A stretch of 64,000 nucleotides of DNA from Bacteroidales bacterium (GCA_023664535.1 JAMPFJ010000017.1:1-64000); one strand, 5' to 3'. Shown: positions 7,195 through 15,751, counted from the stretch's first letter. The notes: a model not told the origin generated them from the sequence alone. Made by a program: numbers and translations.

Positions 7195-8472
7195 TTATAC
7201 GGCAGCTAAAGCCTGTTCTAAATCGGCAAGAATATCGTCTATATCTTCAATCCCTACAGAAAGCCGGATAAGGTCCGGCAGTACGCCTGCTTCAAGCAGC
7301 TGCTCATCACTTAACTGGCGGTGGGTATGGCTTGCCGGATGAAGTACGCAGGAGCGGGCGTCTGCAACATGGGTAACAATGGAAATCATATTAAGGGCAT
7401 TGGTAAAACGCATAGCGCCTTCTTTTCCGCCTGCAGGTCCAAAGCAGAGAACCCCGCACACGCCGTTTGGCATATATTTTTTTGCCAGTGGATAGTATTT
7501 ACTGCTTTCCAGTCCGGCATATTCTACCCAGGCAACCTTTTCATGATTCTCCAGGTATTTTGCTACAGCCAGTGCATTTTCGCAATGGCGGGGAATACGC
7601 AGGTGCAGGGTCTCCAGACCGAGGTTGGTAAGGAATGCATTTTGCGGTGACTGGCAGGCGCCCATGTCCCGCATAAGCTGTGCGGTCGCCTTTGTAATAA
7701 ACGCACCTTTTCCGAAACGCTCGGTATAAATGATTCCGTGATAGGAGTCATCCGGTGTGGTAAGCCCCGGATATTTGTCGGCATGGGCATTCCAGTCAAA
7801 GTTGCCGCTGTCCACAATGCATCCGCCGGTGGAGGTAGCATGTCCGTCCATATATTTTGTGGTGGAATGTACGATAATATCCGCACCGAAAGTAAACGGG
7901 CGGCAGTTAATCGGGGTGGCAAAGGTATTGTCACAAATCATGGGAACACCGTGATTATGGGCGGCGGTCACGAATTTGTCGATGTCCAGAATAACGCCGG
8001 AAGGATTGGATATAGTTTCTGCAAAGACTGCCTTGGTGTTGGGTTTGAAGCATTGCGCTAATTCTTCTGCGCTGACATCCTGGTCCACCAGGGTGGTATC
8101 GATACCAAAACGTTTCAAGGTGACCGATAACAGATTTGAAGTTCCGCCGTAGACTTTAGCAGCACAGATAACATGGTCGCCCGCTTCACAGATATTGGTT
8201 ACGGCAAGCATGGTAGCTGACTGCCCGGAGGAGGTGAGCATGGCGGCAGCCCCGCCTTCCAAATCGCAGATTTTTTTTGCCACCAAATCACAGGTGGGAT
8301 TTTGAAGCCGGGAATAGAAATAACCTTCCTTTTCCAAATCGAACAGCTTTCCCATCTCTTCGCTGGTTTCGTAACGGAATGTGGTGCTTTGATAAATAGG
8401 AAGAACGCGGGGTTCTCCGTTTTTGGGTTCCCATCCGCCTTGTACGCAGATGGAGTCAGGTTTTAATGCCAT
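7195..8472 (-). CDS. metY: O-acetylhomoserine aminocarboxypropyltransferase (homocysteine synthase)
   Basis: The 425-residue protein is a Cys/Met-metabolism PLP enzyme of the MetY class. It starts with 'SICVQGGWEPKNGEPRVLPIYQSTTF' and has the SxxGxxA-type phosphate loop 'TSSGQSATMLAV'. The PLP lysine lies in 'HSTTKYMDGH', and 'RLSVGIEDIDDILADLEQAL' is at the C-terminus. The length of about 425, against about 385 for cystathionine synthases, and the long insert after the lysine ('DWNAHADKYPGL') point to O-acetylhomoserine sulfhydrylase. It makes homocysteine from O-acetylhomoserine and sulfide. AAAGGAG precedes the ATG. The leader is only about 60 nt from a TATAAT -10, which leaves no room for a SAM riboswitch. 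Confidence 0.93.
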   Translation of the reverse strand: MALKPDSICVQGGWEPKNGEPRVLPIYQSTTFRYETSEEMGKLFDLEKEGYFYSRLQNPTCDLVAKKICDLEGGAAAMLTSSGQSATMLAVTNICEAGDHVICAAKVYGGTSNLLSVTLKRFGIDTTLVDQDVSAEELAQCFKPNTKAVFAETISNPSGVILDIDKFVTAAHNHGVPMICDNTFATPINCRPFTFGADIIVHSTTKYMDGHATSTGGCIVDSGNFDWNAHADKYPGLTTPDDSYHGIIYTERFGKGAFITKATAQLMRDMGACQSPQNAFLTNLGLETLHLRIPRHCENALAVAKYLENHEKVAWVEYAGLESSKYYPLAKKYMPNGVCGVLCFGPAGGKEGAMRFTNALNMISIVTHVADARSCVLHPASHTHRQLSDEQLLEAGVLPDLIRLSVGIEDIDDILADLEQALAAV

Positions 8473-8530
8473 GGTTAATCTCCTTTTTCATAACTTATTA
8501 GAGTACAAATAGATTTTCTGTTGTTGGAAA

Positions 8531-8559
8531 TTATAGCATATTTTTCATTGTGCGTCTAT
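8531..8559 (-). promoter_or_regulatory. Likely metY promoter
   Basis: On the - strand, TAGACG is followed after 17 nt by TATAAT, about 60 nt before the metY ATG. The -10 is perfect, while the -35 matches TTGACA at four of six positions. Coordinates may be off by one or two bases. Confidence 0.5.
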
Positions 8560-8638
8560 CGGATAAATGACTACAGAAATCAGTCGTTATAAAAAATAAA
8601 AATTTTGTAACGAATCCATTTTTCATGTATCATATATT

Positions 8639-8950
8639 TTGAGAGGTAAAAAAAGACCATGGACATTTTGCTTCCGCAGATACGGGCGGTATGATGATTT
8701 TATCCGCTGCCATGAGGGTTTGCACGTTCTATTCCTGGAGCTGGGTGTCGGGGCAAATACCCCGGGAATTATAAAGTATCCTTTCTGGGAGATGACAGCA
8801 GCGAATCCAAGGGCGGTTTATGTCTGTATCAATTATGGAGAGGCAGTCTGCCCGGAGCGGATTGCAAAGCAGTCTGTCTGTATTGATGCCGATATTGGAA
8901 AGGTGCTGTCAAAAATCAGCGAGTGCCCTGATTTTTCATCCGGCAGTTGA
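8639..8950 (+). pseudogene. C-terminal remnant of a sirtuin (SIR2-family deacetylase/ADP-ribosyltransferase)
   Basis: The frame encodes 'FLELGVGANTPGIIKYPFWEMTAANPRAVYVCIN' and then 'KQSVCIDADIGKVLSKI'. To my recollection this is the C-terminal third of the bacterial macrodomain-associated sirtuin group (SirTM-like), where 'LELGVG-NTPGIIKYPF' is diagnostic. The N-terminal Rossmann part, the catalytic histidine and the zinc-binding cysteines are absent. The upstream bases do not encode them in this frame, and there is no ribosome site. It is therefore best read as a relic after deletion. It lies between metY and the yccF-like gene. Confidence 0.65.
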
Positions 8951-9064
8951 CCATCATGTGCCAGTCATTTACATTTTCACATCAGGAATGAACCTTTTTC
9001 CGTTTTGCCACAATATTATAGTAAAGATACTGTATGGTATGCTTATCGGATAAGGAGGATAAAA

Positions 9065-9424
9065 ATGGGATGCTTGGGAAATATACTTTGGATGATATTC
9101 GGCGGACTGGAGAGTGCTTTCGGGTGGTTTATCCACGGATGCCTCTGGTCGATTACGATTGTGGGAATCCCAATCGGGCGGCAATGCTTTAAATTTGCAG
9201 GGCTGTCCCTGTGCCCTTTTGGAAAAGAGGTAGAGTATGGCGGAGGTGATATTTCTCTGATTGCCAATGTCATCTGGATGATAGTTACCGGAATCCCGAT
9301 GGCGGCAGGACAGTTTTTAATGGGATGTGTCCTTTGTATCACCGTTATCGGAATCCCGTTTGGACTACAGGAATTTAAGCTGGCAAAGCTTGCCCTGATG
9401 CCCTTTGGCACGAAGGTAAGTTGA
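9065..9424 (+). CDS. YccF domain-containing inner membrane protein
   Basis: The product of about 119 residues is made of two homologous halves. Each contains a hydrophobic segment followed by 'ITIVGIPIG' or 'ITVIGIPFG' and then 'FKFAGLSLCPFGKEV' or 'FKLAKLALMPFGTKV'. This double I-G-I-P-x-G ... P-F-G layout is the YccF domain. About four membrane segments are expected. The ATG has AAGGAGG directly upstream, and a strong terminator follows. Function is unknown in the family. The upstream extension to 9005 has no ribosome site. Confidence 0.88.
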   Translation: MGCLGNILWMIFGGLESAFGWFIHGCLWSITIVGIPIGRQCFKFAGLSLCPFGKEVEYGGGDISLIANVIWMIVTGIPMAAGQFLMGCVLCITVIGIPFGLQEFKLAKLALMPFGTKVS

Positions 9425-9447
9425 GTGGCTGGTCACGAAATCGACAG

Positions 9448-9478
9448 AATCTGCAAAGTTGTCTTTGCAGATTTTTTT
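9448..9478 (+). terminator. Strong terminator after the yccF-like gene
   Basis: AATCTGCAAAG (9448-9458) and CTTTGCAGATT (9463-9473) form a perfect 11-bp stem with loop TTGT, and a T7 run ends it. Confidence 0.93.
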
Positions 9479-9630
9479 CGTTGTGTGCCAGTTTATACAC
9501 AATATTTCCGCTAATTCAGTAAAGGCAAATTATCCGGAGAAGGGTGTTCAAACATGGTAAACTGTGGTACAATAAACTTGTTTATGCGTAAAGTTAATTC
9601 GGGAATCCATATGGCGGCAGAACAGACTAT

Positions 9631-12093
9631 ATGGCAGCAGATAAATATCATAGAAAAGAAGTTGAAGAGATGGGTTTATTAGATGCAGAGATAATTGAAG
9701 ATTTGTTACATAGCTCCAGTATTTCCAAGGGAATTGAGCGAACCATGGAAAGAATGATTAACGAGTTAGAGATTGATAGCATGTATATTATTCGTTATGA
9801 AGAGGATATTTTTCAGCCGGAGACGGTTTTTGACTGGGAAAGCGGAGAAAAGGAGAGAGGGATTGACTTTCTGTCCTATATTAAGCGGATTGAAGAGTGG
9901 TATCATTTCGACGAGGAGGACATGTTTGTTGCGAGGGCGACAACGGTTCTTCCGTCTGCGGAAAAACAATTTTATCTGGAATGCGGTTATGAAGCGGCAG
10001 TGGAATACCGGATGACAAATCATGGAAAGGCGATTGGCTATATCCTGATTGGATGGAACCGGATTAAGGATTTATCGGATGAAGATTTGAATGCCATTCA
10101 TATATTGCTGAAGCTGATGAATGAGAAATTAATCGGGTTGTTCCACAGGGATATCATGGGAGAAAATGACTGGCATTTATTCAAGCTGTTAGGCAATATG
10201 ACCGGAACAATGCTTTATATGATTGATGAGGATTATAAAATCCAGTACTGCAACAGCTATGCAAGGAAGGAATACCCGGACATAAAAGCGGGAGACTATT
10301 GTTATAAGGCACTGCAAAAGAAAGGAGAGCCCTGTAAAAATTGTCCGATTCGGGAACTGGAGGGACAGCAGATGGTTGAGGCAAACATCTACCTGTCCTA
10401 TCTGGAGGATTCCTTTCATACCTGTTTTACCGAGATTCAAACGCAGGATAACCGGAACGGCTATGCATTGACCCTGCAAAGGTTATCGGATTTAAGCATG
10501 GTGGAAAAGAATGGGATAACCGGGAAAAAGTTTATTTTTGCCCTGCAGCATTTGTATAAGGATATTATTGCAGTAGAGCTGCGAAGGGATAACTTTTATA
10601 ATCTGATTACAGAAAATGTGGAAAATAAATATTCTTATAGCCTGGATTTTGTATTGAAATGGCTTTCAAAGGTGCATCTGGATGACAAACAGAAATTTCT
10701 GGAATGCTTTGATATCAGTTTTTTGCAGAATGACTATGCCGCAGGGATAAAGCAAAAGGAGATTGATTTCCGGTACAGGACCCATGAAGGAAGTTATCAT
10801 TGCATGAATGGTCAGATTTTATTTGAACAGAATATAAATAAAGACGTTATGGCATTTATTTTGTTTCAGGATGTGGAGCAGATTCGGAGCGTTCAGATTG
10901 AGGAATACAAGCAGCTTCGGGATTCGCTAATGGCGGCAAGGTCTTCGGCGGAGTTAAAGGGACAGGTTCTCGCCAACATTTCCCATGAGATACGTAATCC
11001 GATGGGCGGCATTATCAGTATGTCCAGCGTAGCCAGGCAGGTATATAAAAATGAAGAACGCCTGCTGGAATGTCTGTCCAATATTGATGATTATGCGGAC
11101 CATATGATGCAGGTGATGGATTCCTTGCTGGAAACGGTGAAGGTGGATGATAATGCCATTATTATTGCCAGACAGCCATTCCGTCTGGAGAGCTTGCTAA
11201 ATAACGTAGATATTGTGGTCAGAGAGAAAATCGAGAAGAAAAATGTGCAGTTTTATGTGGATTCCTATTGCCAGTACAACCAGCTGTTAGGGGATGCAAT
11301 AAGGCTTCAGCAGGCGCTTACCTATCTGATAAACAATGCCGTTTCCTATGTTCCCATTTCAGGAGAAATACGGCTTACGGCAAAACAGGTGGCGGTAGAC
11401 AGCAAAACTGTATACATCCGGTTTTTTCTGGATGATACAGGAAACGGAATGACGGAAAAAATGAAAAAAAGTATTTTCGGCTTTTCCAATGATATGGAAA
11501 ACGGCATTATTGAGGAGCAGCATTTTGATTTATCACTGGCTTCCAGAATTGTGCAGCTAATGGGCGGGCAGATTGGTATGGAAATTAACGGAAGCGGAAC
11601 CCATTTAAATTTTACGCTGCCCTTTGAATTGCAGGAGCAGGAAAAAAATAAGTCGTCAAAGCGAAAAAAGGCTTCAGAGACAGGAAACTTTGACGGTAAA
11701 AAAATTCTGCTTGCAGAGGACAGCGACTTAGCGCAGGATGCAATCCGGGCAGTGCTGGAGATTGTCGGCTTTACCGTTGACACGGTAGAGAACGGAAGAA
11801 AAGCGGTTGTGCGCTTTGTTTCCCAGCCTGCATTTACCTATGATGCAATTCTTATGGACGTGCATATGCCGTTTATGGACGGGAGGGAAGCAACAAAATG
11901 TATCCGGATATCCGGCAAGGAGGATGGCGAAACGATACCGATAATCGGATTGATGGCGAATACCTATGACCAGGATATTGAGGAGTCTTTAAAGGCGGGC
12001 ATGCAGGCACATTTGGCAAAGCCGGTGGATGTGGATACGTTATACCGGGTATTAAAAAAGGTTATTCCGGATAAGGAAGAGCAGCCGGAATGA
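9631..12093 (+). CDS. Hybrid sensor histidine kinase/response regulator
   Basis: The 820-residue cytoplasmic protein has a GAF-like N-terminal sensory region (about 1-180), a PAS-like region with a CxxC pair (about 190-290, 'CKNCPIRE') and a second PAS-like region (300-430). A HisKA domain with phosphoacceptor H452 ('ANISHEIRNPMGG') and an HATPase domain follow. The C-terminal receiver has phosphoacceptor D743 ('MDVHMP') and K797. No membrane helix is seen. The HATPase is unusual: the G1 box 'DDTGNGM' is kept, but where the G2 box G-x-G-L normally stands it reads 'HFDLSLASRIVQLMGG'. No HPt domain is attached. The start is uncertain; an ATG at 9670 is in frame and neither has a strong ribosome site. 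Confidence 0.85.
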   Translation: MAADKYHRKEVEEMGLLDAEIIEDLLHSSSISKGIERTMERMINELEIDSMYIIRYEEDIFQPETVFDWESGEKERGIDFLSYIKRIEEWYHFDEEDMFVARATTVLPSAEKQFYLECGYEAAVEYRMTNHGKAIGYILIGWNRIKDLSDEDLNAIHILLKLMNEKLIGLFHRDIMGENDWHLFKLLGNMTGTMLYMIDEDYKIQYCNSYARKEYPDIKAGDYCYKALQKKGEPCKNCPIRELEGQQMVEANIYLSYLEDSFHTCFTEIQTQDNRNGYALTLQRLSDLSMVEKNGITGKKFIFALQHLYKDIIAVELRRDNFYNLITENVENKYSYSLDFVLKWLSKVHLDDKQKFLECFDISFLQNDYAAGIKQKEIDFRYRTHEGSYHCMNGQILFEQNINKDVMAFILFQDVEQIRSVQIEEYKQLRDSLMAARSSAELKGQVLANISHEIRNPMGGIISMSSVARQVYKNEERLLECLSNIDDYADHMMQVMDSLLETVKVDDNAIIIARQPFRLESLLNNVDIVVREKIEKKNVQFYVDSYCQYNQLLGDAIRLQQALTYLINNAVSYVPISGEIRLTAKQVAVDSKTVYIRFFLDDTGNGMTEKMKKSIFGFSNDMENGIIEEQHFDLSLASRIVQLMGGQIGMEINGSGTHLNFTLPFELQEQEKNKSSKRKKASETGNFDGKKILLAEDSDLAQDAIRAVLEIVGFTVDTVENGRKAVVRFVSQPAFTYDAILMDVHMPFMDGREATKCIRISGKEDGETIPIIGLMANTYDQDIEESLKAGMQAHLAKPVDVDTLYRVLKKVIPDKEEQPE

Positions 12094-12126
12094 AATAAAG
12101 TTAAAGCAGAATGAGGAGGCGAAGAG

Positions 12127-12996
12127 ATGAGTTATACGTTAGCAAGTGATGCAACCCTTGATTTACCGATGGATTTGGTGGAGAAATACCATATTGCCGT
12201 CGTGCCGATGGCATTTAATCTGGACGGGGAGGAGATTTTGCATTATCCGGACGAACGGAATATGACAACCGAGGATTTTTATTCTGCTTTAAAAGCGGGA
12301 AAGACCTCGTCCACTTCCCAGATTAATCCTGCGGTATACGTGGAGTTTTTTACCCCCATTTTGGAAAAGGGGGAGGATATACTCTATATATGCTTTACGT
12401 CGGGGTTGAGCGGGACATACCAATCGGCTTTGCTTGCCAGGGATATGTTAAAGGAGGATTTTCCGGAGAGGGAAATTTGTGTGGTGGATTCCCTGTGTGC
12501 TTCGGCGGGACAGGGTTACTTTGTTTATCTGGCGGCAAAGAAGAAGGAAGAGGGTCTGTCCATGGAAGAGCTGGAGGCATGGGCAGTGGAAAACCGCAAC
12601 AGGATTGCACATTGGTTTACGGTAGACGATTTGTTTCATCTGCAACGGGGCGGCAGGCTGTCCTTCGCCGAGGCGATGCTGGGAAGTGCATTAAAAATAA
12701 AACCGATTATCAGTGTGGACGATGAGGGAAAGCTTTATGTGGAGAATAAGGTCCGCGGGAATAAAAAAAGCGTGGAATATATGATTCAGAAAGTAAATGA
12801 TACGATGGATGAAAAGGAGCATACCCTATTTATCGGACATGGTGACGCAGAGGAGCGGGCATTGGAGCTTAAGGAAAAATTACTGGAGCGTACCGAGGCT
12901 CGGGATATACGGATTACAAAGATTGGACCGATTATCGGAAGCCATACCGGTCCGGGGATGCTGGCGGTATTGTTTACGGAAAAAGGCACACTTTAG
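12127..12996 (+). CDS. DegV family fatty-acid-binding protein
   Basis: The 289-residue protein matches the DegV fold. It opens with 'YTLASDATLDLPMDLVEKYHIAVVPM', has the ligand-loop 'SSTSQINPAVY' and 'ICFTSGLSGTYQSA', and ends with 'IGSHTGPGMLAVLFTEK'. DegV proteins bind a fatty acid. In Gram-positive bacteria FakB, a DegV protein, presents it to the FakA kinase for phospholipid synthesis. No FakA-like gene is in this window. AGGAGGCGAAGAG precedes the ATG, and the gene follows the hybrid kinase by 33 nt, so the two may share a transcript. A second DegV lies at 20.5 kb. Whether this copy serves FakA is inference. Confidence 0.9.
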   Translation: MSYTLASDATLDLPMDLVEKYHIAVVPMAFNLDGEEILHYPDERNMTTEDFYSALKAGKTSSTSQINPAVYVEFFTPILEKGEDILYICFTSGLSGTYQSALLARDMLKEDFPEREICVVDSLCASAGQGYFVYLAAKKKEEGLSMEELEAWAVENRNRIAHWFTVDDLFHLQRGGRLSFAEAMLGSALKIKPIISVDDEGKLYVENKVRGNKKSVEYMIQKVNDTMDEKEHTLFIGHGDAEERALELKEKLLERTEARDIRITKIGPIIGSHTGPGMLAVLFTEKGTL

Positions 12997-13015
12997 AAAA
13001 TACTATCATATTATA
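12988..13015 (+). promoter_or_regulatory. Possible sporulation (sigma-E/K type) promoter of cotJ
   Basis: CATATTATA at 13007-13015 fits the CATANNNTA -10 pattern of SigK and CATANNNT of SigE. An AC at 12988-12989 stands 17 nt upstream, as in SigK promoters. The pattern carries little information, so the call rests on its place just before a coat operon. Confidence 0.35.
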
Positions 13016-13045
13016 AGGTAAAGAAAAGAAACAAGGAGGATTTTC

Positions 13046-13423
13046 TTGGAACCTTATTGTAATATGAATTCTTCAAACGGAAGAAATTATCGAAATGCAA
13101 TGAACCAAGGCGGCAGAGCCTGTTCCAATCCGCGGGGCGGAGCAGATAACAGAGCTGGTGCAAGGTCTTGTCCCGACAGGCAGAATCAGATGATGCAGGA
13201 CCGCTCCGGAAGGAGTATGGAGGTTGAATGTGTATGCCAGAGTAAAATGAAACGGAATTGTCATCAGAATGACCCGATGGAGAGACTTGGTGAACAGTTT
13301 CCGTTAGTTATGGCATATGTTCCCTGGCAGCAGTGGGGGGACTTGTATGATGCCGAGTGCGGACTGATGCAGGGAACGATATTTAAGGATTTGAATTTCA
13401 TCTTTTGTGGAGTGAGGTGCTGA
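13046..13423 (+). CDS. cotJA: Spore coat associated protein CotJA
   Basis: The 125-residue product has a low-complexity N-terminus rich in N, R, G and C (about 1-75). A conserved C-terminal CotJA segment follows: 'PLVMAYVPWQQWGDLYDAECGLMQGTIFKDLNFIF'. CotJA is a small inner spore-coat component made in the mother cell. The long N-terminal extension is more than the B. subtilis protein has. The start is TTG at 13046, decided by AGGAGG eight nucleotides upstream. It is the first gene of cotJABC, with one-base overlaps to the next two genes, indicating tight translational coupling. Confidence 0.9.
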   Translation: MEPYCNMNSSNGRNYRNAMNQGGRACSNPRGGADNRAGARSCPDRQNQMMQDRSGRSMEVECVCQSKMKRNCHQNDPMERLGEQFPLVMAYVPWQQWGDLYDAECGLMQGTIFKDLNFIFCGVRC

Positions 13424-13689
13424 TGATGGAGAATATGTGCAAAGAAGATTTATTTAAGCTGATTCAGAGTACAAATTTTGCTATCATTGAATTGGCATTG
13501 TATTTGGATACCCACCCGGATTGTTCCTGTGCATTAAACACTTATCATGATTATCATCATACCTTTAAGGAGGCTGTTTCCGAATATCAGAGACGGTTTG
13601 AGCCGATTACTATTTATGGTGTGAATAGTGAGGATTATTGGACATGGGGAAATGAACCCTGGCCATGGCAGAAAGGGTGTGATTGTTAA
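13423..13689 (+). CDS. cotJB: Spore coat protein CotJB
   Basis: This 88-residue CotJB-family protein has the typical 'LFKLIQSTNFAIIELALYLDTHPDC..AL..YHDYHHTFKEAVSEYQRRFEPIT' helical region and a short C-terminal 'WTWGNEPWPWQKGCDC'. The family is needed with CotJA and CotJC for coat assembly in B. subtilis. The ATG at 13423 overlaps the cotJA stop (TGATG), with a GGAG/GAGG ribosome site inside cotJA. The next ATG, at 13426, is possible. Confidence 0.93.
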   Translation: MMENMCKEDLFKLIQSTNFAIIELALYLDTHPDCSCALNTYHDYHHTFKEAVSEYQRRFEPITIYGVNSEDYWTWGNEPWPWQKGCDC

Positions 13690-14303
13690 TGTGGACGTAT
13701 ATGAAAATGTTGGAATATCCGGTGAATATTAAAACCACCAACGCAAAGCTCGCCATGGCAATCATGAGTCAGCTGGGTGGTCAGGACGGAGAAAAGGGAG
13801 CGGCCACCAGGTATCTTTCCCAGCGTTATGCCATGACCGATAACCGGGTTATTGGTGCATTGACGGATATCGGCACGGAAGAGTTAGGGCATGAGGAGAT
13901 GGTTTCCAGTATCATCACCATGCTCACGAAAAACCTTAGCATGAATGAGATAGAAGATTCCGGATTTTATCAGTACTATGTAGACCATACCACCGGTATC
14001 TGGCCGCAGAATGCAGCCGGAGTACCGTTTTCTACGGCAACACTTCAGTCAACCGGAGACCCGATTACCGATTTGCATGAAGATATGGCAGCAGAGCAGA
14101 AGGCACGGTTAACCTATGACAATATCTTACGGCTTTGTAAGGACGAACCGGATGTGTATGATGCAATCAAGTTCTTAAGAGAGCGGGAAATGGTGCATTA
14201 TCAGAGATTCGGGGAAAGCCTTCGTCTGATTCAGGATGATTTGGATGCAAAGAACTTCTATGCATTTAATTCGGCTTTTGATAAAAAGGCAACCTGTTTA
14301 TAA
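13689..14303 (+). CDS. cotJC: Spore coat protein CotJC, manganese-catalase family
   Basis: The 204-residue protein belongs to the ferritin-like manganese catalase family. The metal ligands fit the pattern E37 ('DGEKGAATRYLSQRY'), E and H in 'IGTEELGHEEMVSSII', and later 'HEDMAAEQKARLTYD' and 'EREMVHYQRFGESL'. CotJC is the coat form of the enzyme and may detoxify peroxide at the spore surface. The start ATG overlaps the cotJB stop (TAATG). A hairpin and T run follow. It is the last gene of the operon. Confidence 0.93.
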   Translation: MWTYMKMLEYPVNIKTTNAKLAMAIMSQLGGQDGEKGAATRYLSQRYAMTDNRVIGALTDIGTEELGHEEMVSSIITMLTKNLSMNEIEDSGFYQYYVDHTTGIWPQNAAGVPFSTATLQSTGDPITDLHEDMAAEQKARLTYDNILRLCKDEPDVYDAIKFLREREMVHYQRFGESLRLIQDDLDAKNFYAFNSAFDKKATCL

Positions 14304-14323
14304 AAAAATACAGCAAAAAGAAT

Positions 14324-14351
14324 GGCGCATCCTTTGCGGGTGCGCCGTTTT
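14324..14351. terminator. Terminator of cotJABC
   Basis: GGCGCATCC (14324-14332) pairs with GGGTGCGCC (14338-14346), allowing G-U pairs. The loop is TTTGC and GTTTT follows. On the opposite strand it also ends in T's, so it can serve the convergent lipoprotein gene. Confidence 0.85.
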
Positions 14352-14360
14352 AGTGATAGG

Positions 14361-14394
14361 AAAAGAGGAACTGCCATTGTGCAGCAGCTCTTTT
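14361..14394. terminator. Second hairpin in the cotJC/lipoprotein gap
   Basis: AAAAGAG (14361-14367) and CTCTTTT (14388-14394) enclose an inner CTGC/GCAG stem. With T's at both ends it may be a bidirectional terminator backing up the previous one. Confidence 0.5.
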
Positions 14395-14487
14395 ATCAAG
14401 AGGAGACAGATATCTAATATGGGTATGCGCTCCGATAACCGACAGAATATCGATTGAAAAAATATAAAGAGAAATCTTCAAGAATAG

Positions 14488-14530
14488 AATCATCCCAGAC
14501 CATACCTGCTTGATATAGTCTGGGATGATT
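14488..14530. repeat. Perfect 13-bp inverted repeat
   Basis: AATCATCCCAGAC (14488-14500) and its exact complement at 14518-14530 enclose a 17-nt loop. It is the third hairpin in the 313-bp gap 14304-14616. No T run follows on either strand, so it is not a standard terminator. Nothing else is seen in the gap. Confidence 0.6.
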
Positions 14531-14616
14531 ATATATTCTAAACTACATTCGTACAACTCCTTAACACAAGTGTTTTCCTGCTCAAATGCTTGTGTCAGGT
14601 TACTTTGTGAAAAAGA

Positions 14617-15630
14617 TTACTTGGACGCCGCTTTTGTGGCGAAGCGGTTATCCACCAGTTTTTCGTGGGGAACCCGGTTTTCCAGTTCTCCGGCGCTGCT
14701 CAAAATATTTTGCAGCAGGTCAAAGCTGCTTTCCTCGAATACCAGCGAGTCCTTCCACGTATCCTGCTCGTGATATCGGGTTACAATCGTTTCAATGGTC
14801 TGCAGGTCGGTTTCTTCAAACTGCGGGGCGATGACCTCGGCAATTTCGGCGGGGGTATGGGTGTTAACATATTCCATGCCTTTTTGCAGCGCATTGGTGA
14901 AACGCTGGATAATGTCCTCGTTTTTCTCCAGATAACTTTTGGTAACGGAATAGGAGGTATAGGGGACATACCCGGAATCCACACCGAGGGAAGCGACGAC
15001 ATAGCCTTCTCCGGCTGTCTCCAAAGCGGTTGCCGACGGCTCAAATTCCACGGTGAAATCGCCCTGTCCTCCGGAAAAAGCGGCGGCAGTACTGCCGAAA
15101 TCGATACTCTGGTCAATGGAGACATCTGCTGCCGGGTCAATGCCGTTTTTATTCAGGATGTATTCAAAGACCATTTCAGGCATACCGCCCTTTCTTCCGC
15201 CCAGTACATTTTTACCCTTTAACATATCCCAGGTAAAATTGTCAACAGGCTCTCTGGCAACAAGGAAATTTCCGGCGCGCTGGGTTAATTGTGCAAAATT
15301 AACGGCATAGTCGGAAGCGCCTTCGCTGTAGAGGTAAATGGATGATTCTGCACCCATAAAGCCGATATCCGCTTCTCCGGCAATGAGGGCAGACATGGTC
15401 TTGTCTGCACCAAATCCGGTCACCAGCTCGAGGGCAATCCCCTCCTCCTCAAAATATCCGTTTTCAATAGCAACATACTGTGGAGCATAGAAAATGGAGT
15501 GGGCAACCTCGTTTAAGGTAACTTTAGTAAGCCCGCTGTCTTTTTTTCCGCATCCTGCGCACAGGCTGAGGATACCGGCAAATACAAAGGCGGCGGTCAG
15601 AGCACGTTTTGCAATTTTTTGATGGTTCAT
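14617..15630 (-). CDS. ABC transporter substrate-binding lipoprotein (SsuA/NMT1-THI5-like)
   Basis: The 337-residue protein starts with a lipoprotein signal peptide whose cleavage cysteine is C27 ('SLCAGCGKK'). The mature part is a type-2 periplasmic-binding fold of the NMT1/SsuA type: 'VTLNEVAHSIFYAPQYVAIENGYFEEEGIALELVTGFGADKTMSALIAGEADIGFMG', 'RKGGMPEMVFEYILNKNGID' and 'YTSYSVTKSYLEKN'. Relatives bind nitrate, sulfonates, riboflavin or pyrimidine precursors of thiamine, and the ligand cannot be told from the sequence. No permease or ATPase gene is adjacent, so it is an orphan here. The ATG at 15630 follows GGGAG by 6 nt; a TTG at 15633 is also in frame. Confidence 0.88.
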   Translation of the reverse strand: MNHQKIAKRALTAAFVFAGILSLCAGCGKKDSGLTKVTLNEVAHSIFYAPQYVAIENGYFEEEGIALELVTGFGADKTMSALIAGEADIGFMGAESSIYLYSEGASDYAVNFAQLTQRAGNFLVAREPVDNFTWDMLKGKNVLGGRKGGMPEMVFEYILNKNGIDPAADVSIDQSIDFGSTAAAFSGGQGDFTVEFEPSATALETAGEGYVVASLGVDSGYVPYTSYSVTKSYLEKNEDIIQRFTNALQKGMEYVNTHTPAEIAEVIAPQFEETDLQTIETIVTRYHEQDTWKDSLVFEESSFDLLQNILSSAGELENRVPHEKLVDNRFATKAASK

Positions 15631-15751
15631 CAAAAACTCCCAACATTTTTTAGTAGTATATTCAGTTTATGGATAAATGTTCGCCAATTTTGTCTTGCAT
15701 ATATGCCAATAATCCGATACACTGAACAGTAGGAGAAAGGGGGAAGCGCAG

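Noticed and set aside
8473-8638. SAM riboswitch or T-box upstream of metY
   Set aside because: The leader from the promoter to the start is only about 60 nt, and no conserved SAM or T-box core (TGGNACCGCG) is present.
9611-9680. Short 22-codon frame from ATG 9611 overlapping the hybrid kinase start as a leader peptide
   Set aside because: It has no ribosome site and no attenuator structure, and looks like a chance frame created by a small local duplication (ATGGCGGCAGA and ATGGCAGCAGA).
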